A stretch of 64,000 nucleotides of DNA, from contig NZ_CANLSU010000002.1 of NCBI RefSeq assembly GCF_947493875.1, positions 248,001 through 312,000 of the forward strand. The letters run 5' to 3'. How positions within the stretch are numbered: the first letter of the stretch is position 1; every line of letters begins with the position of its first letter. This DNA is from an uncultured Marinococcus sp. (GTDB taxonomy: Bacteria; Bacillota; Bacilli; Bacillales; Marinococcaceae). The position numbers and the translations under genes were made by a program. Below, piece by piece: positions 51,356 to 58,835 of the stretch. The notes beneath the pieces were generated by a model. The model did not search any database. It was not told the origin of the DNA and worked only from the letters and a program-made list of their open reading frames with translations.

Positions 51356-53371
51356 ATGCGAGTATCCGGGTTTGCTTCAGGAATGGACATTGACCAGACG
51401 GTGAAGGATTTAATGCGGGCGGAACGCCAGCCAATCAACAAGCTGAATCAGCAGAAACAGACGCTCGAGTGGCAGACGGAAATGTATCAGGATGTAAACA
51501 AACAGTTTTTTGATTTCCGGAACACAATTTTTGATTCGATTATGAAAAAGTCATCGATGACAGACCGCTCGGCCACCTCCACCAACGACAGCCGGGTGAG
51601 CGCCACGGCGTCAGCGGATGCCGGCAATGCCACCTATTCGATCAGCGAGGTCAAGCAGCTGGCCAAATCAGCGTCGCAGAGCAGCTCCGAACGGGCGACA
51701 GGTCCTGATTTCTCTGCCTCGGAGGCTGTCGGCAGCCAGTCATTTGCGACCGGAAAATCTCCGCAGTGGAGTGAAGGCGTGATTCAAAGCAAAACGATTA
51801 ACGCTGATGGAGGCACGTCCTACAGCGTGGAAGGCAGCAATCTTAAAACAAACACGGACGATATGATCGTGAAGGTAAGCGGCAAGCAGTATGAGGTGGT
51901 GACCGGCGAAGACCCGCTCGAAGCCGGTCAGGTGCGTGCCAGCTTCAGCGACGGCCAGATTGATTTAGAATTTGGTTCGGCGGTGACTAGCGGCAAAAGC
52001 ATCAATGTGCAGTATGCAGCGGACAATGAAACTAAAACAATTAACGCGGCCGCTCCGACTTCTACTTTTTCACTCGGTAAGGGAGCGATTAATCCGGACA
52101 CCCTGGATATCAGCGTGAACGGAGGCGCCAAGCTGACGATTGTGACAGATCCCGAGCAGGAACTTGCAACAAACGAAGCCTACGTGGATACGAAAACCGG
52201 CAGGGTCAGGCTCGGCGAAGCAGCGACCGGAACCATTGCAGCGAAATTTACCCAGCAGTATTCCACCAACACGATTACCACCTTTGATAAAGACGGCAAT
52301 GAGCAGAAAAATAAATTCACGTTCACAAGCGCGCAGTCGATGAATAACATTATGAGCACGATCAGCTCCTCAGGAGCGGGCGTGAGCGCATTTTACGATG
52401 AGTATTCCGGCAAAGCGGCACTCACCCGGTCGGAGACCGGCGACTTTAACAAAGCCGGCGATGAGATGCTTTTTTCAGGTGACTTTTTCAATAATACCCT
52501 GGGGCTGAAAAATGCGGGCGGGTCCAGCCAGGGCGAACAGAATGCCGTGTTTACGATGAACGGGCTCGAAACCGAGCGCGCGAAAAATACGTTTGATGTC
52601 AATGGAATGAGTATTACGCTTAAAGAAACGTTCACTGAAGCGGACGGTGCGGTAACGCTCGGGTCGGATACAAATACCGACGGCGTCATGGATACGATTA
52701 AAGGCTTCGTTGAAGAATACAATAAAATTGTTGAAGAGGTGAACGGGAAGCTCAATGAAAAGGTGAACCGGGATTTTAAGCCGCTCAGCGATGAACAAAA
52801 AGAAGAAATGAGTGAAAAAGAAATTGAGCTGTGGGAGGAAAAAGCCCGAAGCGGCCTGCTCCGCAGCGACAGCTCCATATCGAATGTCATGAACAATATG
52901 CGCTCCCTTTTATACGAACAGGTGGATGGCACCGATTCTGCGTACAATACGCTCTATTCGATCGGCATTACGACAAGCTCGAGCTACACGGATAACGGTA
53001 AGCTTGAAATCGATGAAGACCAGCTGCGCCAAGCGATTGAAGAAGATAGCGAAGGCGTGTACCAGCTGTTTGCAGCGAGCGGATCGACAACCGAAACCCA
53101 GGGTCTTGCGCGACGGATGAGAGAGACGCTCGACAATGGGGTGTCCGCTCTTGCCGAACGGGCCGGTGGCTACAAAGGCAAGCTGCTGCCGCATCAGTTT
53201 ACGCTCGGGCGCAACATGGAAAACATTGAGGACCGCATCGCTCAGTTTGAGGACCGGATGGTATCAGTGGAAAACCGGTATTACCGTCAGTTTACAGCGA
53301 TGGAGCAGGCGATGAGCCGCGCGAATTCACAGTCCAACTACTTGATGCAGTTTATGAACAACGGTCAGTAA
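51356..53371 (+). CDS. fliD: Flagellar hook-associated protein 2 / filament cap, FliD
   Basis: A 671-residue cap protein that folds flagellin at the filament tip. The N-terminal RVSGFASGMDIDQTVKDLMR and ERQPINKLNQQKQTLEWQTE are canonical. The C-terminal FliD_C domain (TIKGFVEEYNKIVEEVNGKL ... LMQFMNNGQ) is complete. It is longer than the ~500-residue B. subtilis protein because of an enlarged, serine/aspartate-rich middle (about residues 120-400). This may reflect the need to cap more than one kind of flagellin; that is inference. AAGGGAGCC precedes the ATG. Confidence 0.94.
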   Translation: MRVSGFASGMDIDQTVKDLMRAERQPINKLNQQKQTLEWQTEMYQDVNKQFFDFRNTIFDSIMKKSSMTDRSATSTNDSRVSATASADAGNATYSISEVKQLAKSASQSSSERATGPDFSASEAVGSQSFATGKSPQWSEGVIQSKTINADGGTSYSVEGSNLKTNTDDMIVKVSGKQYEVVTGEDPLEAGQVRASFSDGQIDLEFGSAVTSGKSINVQYAADNETKTINAAAPTSTFSLGKGAINPDTLDISVNGGAKLTIVTDPEQELATNEAYVDTKTGRVRLGEAATGTIAAKFTQQYSTNTITTFDKDGNEQKNKFTFTSAQSMNNIMSTISSSGAGVSAFYDEYSGKAALTRSETGDFNKAGDEMLFSGDFFNNTLGLKNAGGSSQGEQNAVFTMNGLETERAKNTFDVNGMSITLKETFTEADGAVTLGSDTNTDGVMDTIKGFVEEYNKIVEEVNGKLNEKVNRDFKPLSDEQKEEMSEKEIELWEEKARSGLLRSDSSISNVMNNMRSLLYEQVDGTDSAYNTLYSIGITTSSSYTDNGKLEIDEDQLRQAIEEDSEGVYQLFAASGSTTETQGLARRMRETLDNGVSALAERAGGYKGKLLPHQFTLGRNMENIEDRIAQFEDRMVSVENRYYRQFTAMEQAMSRANSQSNYLMQFMNNGQ

Positions 53372-53402
53372 GACAGCACCTTCTTGAGGAGGAAGAAAAC
53401 AT

Positions 53403-53918
53403 ATGAGTTTTAACCAGGCACAGGCAATGTACCAGCAGGCAATGAAGCAGACGGCCGCACCGGATAAAGAGAAGCAGCAGAAAACATTCAGCCCAAAACA
53501 GGCAGCACCTGCTCCGAAGCCGGCGCCGGTCAAAGCTAACCCTTACCAGCAGCAGGCGATGCAGACCGCCTCGCCGGGAGAGCTCACGCTTCTTTTATAC
53601 AACGGCTGTTTGAAATTTCTTCAAAAAGCGGAAAAAGCGATGATCGAAGGAAAGGTCGAAGAAAAAAATAAGCTGATGATCCGGGCGCAGAATATTATCG
53701 GTGAGCTGATGATTACGCTGAAAACGGACAGCGAGCTTGGCAGCAGCATGATGCAGATGTATGACTACATGTACCGCCGGCTGATCGAAGCCAATGTCAG
53801 TAATGACACCGGTGCTCTGCAGGAAGTGTACGGCCTTGGCGAAGAGTTTCGCGACACATGGAAGCAGGCGATGCAAAAGGACCGGGAGAGCCGGTTCCGT
53901 GAAGGCGGCCGGGCGTAA
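53403..53918 (+). CDS. fliS: Flagellin export chaperone FliS with N-terminal extension
   Basis: 171 residues. The FliS core begins at NPYQQQAMQTASPGELTLLL (about residue 46) and continues through YNGCLKFLQKAEKAMIEGKV and KTDSELGSSMMQMYDYMYRR. The usual protein is ~130 residues; here about 45 extra N-terminal residues read MSFNQAQAMYQQAMKQTA followed by a Pro/Ala/Lys linker. The extension begins with a second YQQAM motif like the core's. GAGGAGGAAG precedes the ATG, so the extension is likely translated. Confidence 0.9.
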   Translation: MSFNQAQAMYQQAMKQTAAPDKEKQQKTFSPKQAAPAPKPAPVKANPYQQQAMQTASPGELTLLLYNGCLKFLQKAEKAMIEGKVEEKNKLMIRAQNIIGELMITLKTDSELGSSMMQMYDYMYRRLIEANVSNDTGALQEVYGLGEEFRDTWKQAMQKDRESRFREGGRA

Positions 53919-54274
53919 TGAGTGTAGTCCGTGAACTGTATGTCACCACCCGAAAACTATACGAAAAAGTAACGCAGCCCATGCCGGATAATGAACAGCC
54001 GAGGGATGAGTACATTGAGAGCGTGGATCTTTTTCTGCAGGCAAGGGACCGGCAGCTGAAAGACCTGCAGCCTGTGGAGGAATGGTCAGAGGCCGAGCGG
54101 CAGCTCGGGGAAGAAACGGTTAAAATGAACCGTTATATTGACGTCCAGCTTGGCAATTGGAAACAGGTGATCCAGGAAGAGCTGCAGGGGACTCGTCACA
54201 AACGCCGTCATATGGGGAAGTATGAACAAAAGAGTGCGACAGCGTCCGCTTATTTTTTCGACAGCAAAAACTAG
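53918..54274 (+). CDS. fliT: Flagellar chaperone FliT-like protein
   Basis: 118 residues, helical, starting MSVVRELYVTTRKLYEKVTQ, with LQARDRQLKDLQPVEEWSEA in the middle. The position directly after fliS, with a one-base overlap, and the size match FliT, the FliD export chaperone. Sequence similarity in this family is low, so the call rests largely on position. Confidence 0.8.
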   Translation: MSVVRELYVTTRKLYEKVTQPMPDNEQPRDEYIESVDLFLQARDRQLKDLQPVEEWSEAERQLGEETVKMNRYIDVQLGNWKQVIQEELQGTRHKRRHMGKYEQKSATASAYFFDSKN

Positions 54275-54279
54275 CATAC

Positions 54280-54310
54280 AAAACCTTCAGGCCCAGTCCT
54301 GAAGGTTTTT
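54280..54310 (+). terminator. Terminator of fliD-fliS-fliT
   Basis: AAAACCTTCAGG / CCTGAAGGTTTTT, a perfect 11-12 bp stem. Confidence 0.85.
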
Positions 54311-54373
54311 ATGTGTATGAGTGCCTGGATTATGTTATAAACGGCTTAAAGGATAAAAAAGGGGCAGGTAACG

Positions 54374-54754
54374 ATGAGCGAGCATCTCCGCCGGGCGGAA
54401 GCAACGTTTCTCCAGCAGTACAGTGACTGGCTGGAGATGGTGCAGGAAAGCATGGTACAGGTGACGGGCTTTTACCGGGAAGGGTTTGAAGAAAACGGGG
54501 ACCGGCTGCTCGACAGCACGACCAGAGAATCCTCGCTGTTTTCCTCGCAGACAGTGACGATGGCGTATCTGTTTGGACAGGAGGAAGAATGGAAGCAGGA
54601 TCTGGAAGCCTTCGAGCAGGCAACCGAAGAAGTGCGGAGCCTGATAGAAGCAGAAACGATGGGCAGCGCCGAGAAGATGCGATACGTCGCCTCGGTATAT
54701 ATGCCGGTGCTTGAACGCTGGAAGCTCCGGGTGACATCGCTCACACGCAAATAA
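54374..54754 (+). CDS. Hypothetical acidic helical protein
   Basis: 126 residues with no signal or membrane segment, predicted mostly helical (MSEHLRRAEATFLQQYSDWL, QEEEWKQDLEAFEQATEEVR, MRYVASVYMPVLERWKLRVT). I recognise no family. It lies after the fliT terminator with its own AGGGGCAGG site and a following terminator. The size and helical character are chaperone-like, and the flagellar neighbourhood makes a FliT/FlgN-type role conceivable, but this is speculation. Confidence 0.55.
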   Translation: MSEHLRRAEATFLQQYSDWLEMVQESMVQVTGFYREGFEENGDRLLDSTTRESSLFSSQTVTMAYLFGQEEEWKQDLEAFEQATEEVRSLIEAETMGSAEKMRYVASVYMPVLERWKLRVTSLTRK

Positions 54755-54786
54755 ACAGGCAGGGATACGGCTCCCTGCCTGTTTTT
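54754..54786. terminator. Bidirectional terminator between convergent genes
   Basis: AACAGGCAGGGA / TCCCTGCCTGTT stem with TTTTT on the plus strand. It overlaps the 3' end of the leftward lipoprotein gene. Confidence 0.75.
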
Positions 54787-55807
54787 ATTCGTCACTGCCC
54801 TGTTCGGAAAGAGGAGGCAGCCCAAGCCTCTGTTCAAGTGTCGGCAGAGACCCGTGCTCAATAATCCAATTCGAAGGCTGACGGTCAGGATACATGAGCT
54901 CGGAAATACTCTGCCCTTCAATCTGGCTGAACCGCTCACCTTCCTCCCACTCCTGAAGGTTTTCAAAGTTCAGCTCCTCCGCCGTAGCGACGACATTGGA
55001 GGGCGCGCTGATCGTCTGCTCATTGTTTATCTCATTATAGGCAAACGTGAGGGACTGGGTGGAGGAAGTAGTCTGTGGGCTCTGACTGTTATTCATGGCA
55101 ATTTGAAAATCTGCCTGAATGCTTTTTGTCTGCATCGAGTCTTTATCAATAGTAATAGTGTAGAGCGTATCCTCCAGGCTTCCGGTAAACAGCATATCGT
55201 CAATTAAGCTGTCAAAGTCTTCGTTAGTGAAGCCGACCGTGCTTTTAACGAGCTCACGCATTTGATCGGAACGGCCACGTGCCTCAATCACATATTCCGA
55301 TTCCTTTTCCTCCAGCTGAAAATCTGCAGCATAGGCCTCGACCAGCTCCAGCACAGCCGCCGGTTCACCGATGGACTGGCTTGAAGCACTCAAATCGCCG
55401 GTGAATTCATCCGGATACTTGATCCACTTTTCTTCTGCAGAATCATAGGTGAAGAAGCCTTCGGCCGTCAGGTAGCGCTCGATTTCCTTTGGCTCCTGGG
55501 CGGTCGTCTGCAGTGTCGAAGACTCATGGTAGGCAAACGGGTCGGTACCAACATCTACGCGGGAGGTAAGTTCATTGGTGACCGGGTCTTCCTGGGCCGT
55601 GCCGATTGTCTGGTCCATGTTTATATCTATAGAATAACGGTTTAATTCGTGCATATAGTCAATACTTTCAGAAAGAACCTCATCAGAAGCCGGTTCCTCA
55701 TCTGAAGCTTGGTTTTCCGTTGGATCTGGTTCATTGTCAATGGATGAACATCCTATCGGAAGGACGAGACTTAAAGAAACGAGAAGTACGCCAAATGACT
55801 TCCTCAT
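54785..55807 (-). CDS. Lipoprotein, DUF6612-like
   Basis: About 340 residues from ATG 55807, chosen for the GGAGGTCGGAGG site. The lipoprotein signal MRKSFGVLLVSLSLVLPIGC ends in the lipobox cysteine, followed by an acidic linker (PTENQASDEEPASDE). The rest resembles the LppX/LprG-like fold of DUF6612 proteins (YSIDINMDQTIG, FFTYDSAEEKWIKYPDEF, TLYTITIDKDSMQTKSIQAD). The function is unknown; such folds often carry lipids or other hydrophobic molecules at the cell surface. Confidence 0.75.
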   Translation of the reverse strand: MRKSFGVLLVSLSLVLPIGCSSIDNEPDPTENQASDEEPASDEVLSESIDYMHELNRYSIDINMDQTIGTAQEDPVTNELTSRVDVGTDPFAYHESSTLQTTAQEPKEIERYLTAEGFFTYDSAEEKWIKYPDEFTGDLSASSQSIGEPAAVLELVEAYAADFQLEEKESEYVIEARGRSDQMRELVKSTVGFTNEDFDSLIDDMLFTGSLEDTLYTITIDKDSMQTKSIQADFQIAMNNSQSPQTTSSTQSLTFAYNEINNEQTISAPSNVVATAEELNFENLQEWEEGERFSQIEGQSISELMYPDRQPSNWIIEHGSLPTLEQRLGLPPLSEQGSDE

Positions 55808-55929
55808 GGAACCTCCGACCTCCATCTAAAATTCGTTTTACATATTTTCTAAGAATACCACACTTTTACACAAAAAAGAATAAGACCTGGTTCATGGTTG
55901 TCTTCCACCGCTTTCCAGAGAGGGGAAGT

Positions 55930-56240
55930 GGCGAAGGCTGCCTGAAGGAAAGATCTGTGAAAAGTAAGAGATCATAAGAAAGAAACCCGGCGGATGCCGG
56001 GCTTCTGGTGCCCGGGGCGGCCGCTTAGACAAGGGGAGCGGCGCCCGGGCGGACAGAACAGTGTGGGAGGTTGCTGCTGTCAGAGGTATAAGGGGAAATA
56101 TGTAGAAGAGTGGGCAGCCGAAGTGCTGCTGCCTGGTACTATCATATGTCCCGGCACACCGGAATACAAGGGGGCGCGCCCGTTTAGGCTTTATTTTAAA
56201 ATAGGAATGCTCTCACGTGTCCTATTCTAAAATAGGCTGC
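55930..56240. other. Noncoding, GC-rich structured stretch upstream of the aldehyde dehydrogenase gene
   Basis: In the ~520-base gap 55808-56330 I see no credible gene. Around 55985-56055 GCCCGGGGCGGCCGCT can pair with AGCGGCGCCCGGGC in a long GC-rich stem-loop. At 56194-56235 ATTTTAAAATAGGA pairs with TCCTATTCTAAAAT across a 12-base loop. A 78-codon frame at 55994-56230 spans both structures, lacks a ribosome site and has an unnatural composition. The region could be a structured RNA or a remnant of a mobile element. Confidence 0.4.
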
Positions 56241-56330
56241 GGCCGATTTATGAATGAGCAGAATAATAATTGGAAATTGCGGGTATAGAACGAACGATGC
56301 ATATTCCGTATGAAAGGGAGTAATGATTGT

Positions 56331-57758
56331 ATGTTTGGAAAAATATATATTAATGGCGAATGGAAACAGGCAGACGAAGGCACCATTGACGTTGTGAATC
56401 CGGCAAACGGGGAAGTCGTGGGGGAAACCGCAAACGCAGGCGAAGCGGAAACGAAGGAAGCAATCAATGCTGCCCATGAAGCATTTGATTCCTGGTCGAA
56501 GACGACGGCGTACGAGCGCGCAGACATTCTCCGCAAGATTCACGGCCTCATGATGGAGCGCCAGGATGAACTCGGGGAGCTGCTCACAAAGGAAATGGGC
56601 AAACCACTGGCGGAGGCCAAAGGGGAAGTGGCCTATGCGGCTTCTTTCATTGAATGGTATGCGGACGAAGCGAAACGGGTCTACGGCGAGACCATTCCAT
56701 CCGGCTCGGAAAACAAGCGGCTGATGGTCATTCACCAGCCCGTCGGCGTTGTCGGCGCGATTACGCCGTGGAACTTCCCGCAGGCGATGATCACGCGTAA
56801 AGTAGGACCGGCCCTTGCCGCAGGCTGCACAATCGTACTGAAACCGGCAAAGAATACGCCGCTGTCCGCCGTGCGTTTCGTGGAGATCTGCGAAGAAGCG
56901 GGCGTGCCAAAAGGCGTTATCAACCTGGTGACCGGCCAGAGCTCGTCAGCGATCGGCAATGAATTGATGTCGAACGAAAAAGTCCGCAAGGTCACCTTTA
57001 CCGGCTCCACCGAAGTCGGAAGCAGCTTAATGGAGCAGGGTGCGCAGGATATTAAAAAGCTGTCGCTTGAACTCGGCGGCCATGCGCCGGCACTCGTCCT
57101 GGACGATGCGGACATCGACAAAGCGGTCAACGGTGTCGTAGCGTCGAAATTCCGTGCGTCGGGACAGACGTGCATCTGCGTTAACCGTGTGTACGCCGAT
57201 GAAAAGGTATATGAAGAGTTTGTCGAAAAATTTGCGGATGCCTGCAAGGATCTGAAGGTCGGCGACGGCATGGACGAAAACGTAAAGGTCGGCCCGCTGA
57301 TTGATAAAGACGCTTACGACAAAGTCGAGCGCCACGTGCAGGATGCCGTCGATAAAGGCGCGAAGGTTGTAACCGGCGGCAGTGGTTTTGAAAAGGACGG
57401 CGGCTACTACTTTGAACCTACCGTGCTCCGCGACGTGAACCATGACATGATCATCATGCACGAAGAAACGTTCGGACCGGTTGCGCCGGTGCAGAAAATC
57501 ACGAGTGATGAAGAGGGTGTCAAGCTCGCGAATACCACGCCGTTTGGTCTTGCTTCCTATTTCTTTACTGAAAACATGTCCCGGGGCATGAAAGTGGCTG
57601 AAGGACTCGAATACGGTATTGTTGGCTGGAACGATGGCGGACCATCGGCTGCCCAGGCGCCGTTTGGCGGCTGGAAGCAGAGCGGGGTCGGACGCGAAGG
57701 CGGCCGTCAGGGCATCATGCCGTTTCTCGAAACCAAATATATTTCAATGGGATTATAA
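56331..57758 (+). CDS. gabD: NAD(P)-dependent succinate-semialdehyde dehydrogenase-like aldehyde dehydrogenase
   Basis: 475 residues from ATG 56331 (AAAGGGAG upstream; seven more codons are open from 56310). The ALDH fold is complete: PVGVVGAITPWNFPQAMITR, the NAD-binding FTGSTEVGSSLMEQ, the catalytic glutamate in LELGGHAPALVLDD, the catalytic cysteine in RASGQTCICVNRV, and EETFGPVAPV. The GabD/class I SSADH pattern (GQTCICVNR) fits oxidation of succinate semialdehyde, but other aldehydes are possible. It is monocistronic with its own terminator. Confidence 0.87.
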   Translation: MFGKIYINGEWKQADEGTIDVVNPANGEVVGETANAGEAETKEAINAAHEAFDSWSKTTAYERADILRKIHGLMMERQDELGELLTKEMGKPLAEAKGEVAYAASFIEWYADEAKRVYGETIPSGSENKRLMVIHQPVGVVGAITPWNFPQAMITRKVGPALAAGCTIVLKPAKNTPLSAVRFVEICEEAGVPKGVINLVTGQSSSAIGNELMSNEKVRKVTFTGSTEVGSSLMEQGAQDIKKLSLELGGHAPALVLDDADIDKAVNGVVASKFRASGQTCICVNRVYADEKVYEEFVEKFADACKDLKVGDGMDENVKVGPLIDKDAYDKVERHVQDAVDKGAKVVTGGSGFEKDGGYYFEPTVLRDVNHDMIIMHEETFGPVAPVQKITSDEEGVKLANTTPFGLASYFFTENMSRGMKVAEGLEYGIVGWNDGGPSAAQAPFGGWKQSGVGREGGRQGIMPFLETKYISMGL

Positions 57759-57769
57759 TAGAAACAGAG

Positions 57770-57802
57770 GCTGCGCCGGACCGTTCCGGCGCAGCTTTTT
57801 TT
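57770..57802 (+). terminator. Terminator of the aldehyde dehydrogenase gene
   Basis: GCTGCGCCGG / CCGGCGCAGC perfect stem, then TTTTTTT. Confidence 0.85.
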
Positions 57803-57984
57803 ATACTGAGTTCCAGATTAAGCTGCCGGTTACATTTAAAAGGGTTTTATCTGTTTCATAAGTCCTGAGACCCTGTTGTTATGGCATGTTCTTTTCACTT
57901 TTTAAAAAAATTTTGTTGTTTGAAAAGGATTCCGCAAAAGGAATATAGAAAGTAGACACATAACGATAAGGAGGGGTTCACTTG

Positions 57985-58581
57985 ATGAACTTTAACATTC
58001 GCGGGGAAAACTTAGAGGTGACTCCAGCTCTTCGAGGTTACGTAGAAAAGAAAGTGAGCAAGCTTGAACGTTACTTTGATACAACCCCTGTGGCGGACGT
58101 CCATGTGAATATGGAAGTTCAAAACAGCGAGAAAATTTTAGAAGTGACCATCCCTATGCCGCAGCTGCTTCTCCGGGCAGAAGAGACGCATACGGATATG
58201 TATGCGGCGATCGATCTTGCGACGGACAAGCTCGAACGGCAGATTCGAAAATATAAAACAAAAGTAAACCGCAAGTTCCGCCAAAATGGCAAAACATCGG
58301 AAGTATTTAAAGCTAATATTGAAGAATTGAACGAAGAAATTGCCAATGGTGGGGTAAAAGAAGCTCCGTTAACTGATGAAGTGACTGAAGAGGACGACTC
58401 CCTTGAAATCGTCCGGACCAAACGGTTTAATTTAAAGCCGATGGATACGGAAGAAGCTATCCTTCAGATGGATATGCTGGGCCACAACTTTTTCGTCTTC
58501 GCTAATTCTGTCAGCGGTGACACCTCAGTCGTGTACAAACGTCGGGACGGGCGCTACGGGCTGATTGAGCCGGAAGAATAA
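57985..58581 (+). CDS. hpf: Ribosome hibernation promoting factor, long form
   Basis: A 198-residue long HPF (YvyD in B. subtilis) that dimerises 70S ribosomes into inactive 100S particles. The S30AE domain begins MNFNIRGENLEVTPALRGYV with KVSKLERYFD. The C-terminal dimerisation domain is IVRTKRFNLKPMDTEEAILQ, then MLGHNFFVFAN. ATG 57985 is preferred over TTG 57982, with AAGGAGGGG upstream. The leader has an ATTCC/GGAAT inverted repeat at about 57930-57945. Position before secA is conserved. Confidence 0.93.
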   Translation: MNFNIRGENLEVTPALRGYVEKKVSKLERYFDTTPVADVHVNMEVQNSEKILEVTIPMPQLLLRAEETHTDMYAAIDLATDKLERQIRKYKTKVNRKFRQNGKTSEVFKANIEELNEEIANGGVKEAPLTDEVTEEDDSLEIVRTKRFNLKPMDTEEAILQMDMLGHNFFVFANSVSGDTSVVYKRRDGRYGLIEPEE

Positions 58582-58596
58582 TTATATGAATCAACA

Positions 58597-58628
58597 GGCC
58601 CTGCGCGGGTAATGCGCAGGGCTTGTTT
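58597..58628 (+). terminator. Terminator of hpf
   Basis: GCCCTGCGC / GCGCAGGGC stem followed by TTGTTTT. Confidence 0.7.
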
Positions 58629-58655
58629 TAGTTTCGCCGGGAGCACGGGTACTCG

Positions 58656-58684
58656 TTGTAACAATAACGGAATACTGTTAAAAT
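58656..58684 (+). promoter_or_regulatory. SigA promoter of secA
   Basis: TTGTAA, 17 bases, TAAAAT, with a TG one base before the -10. It gives a leader of about 145 bases containing a GGCCCCGGGCCCCC stretch. Confidence 0.65.
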
Positions 58685-58835
58685 GTACGGTGATGCTTAG
58701 AAATACAACGATTCATTTATATATGCAAAACGACAGATAAATAAGGCCCCGGGCCCCCTATTAACATTTAAAACAACTATGCGCGTCAATCGTATTTCGG
58801 CTAGATGGTACGAAAGAGAGGACGATGATTAAACC

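Noticed and set aside
55994-56230. 78-codon plus-strand frame upstream of the aldehyde dehydrogenase gene
   Set aside because: No ribosome site, unnatural composition, and it spans two strong inverted repeats; more likely noncoding.
57910-57955. SigB or SigH promoter of hpf
   Set aside because: GTTTGA and GGAATA are present, but the spacing (about 16) is outside the SigB norm, and a SigH match has the wrong spacing.
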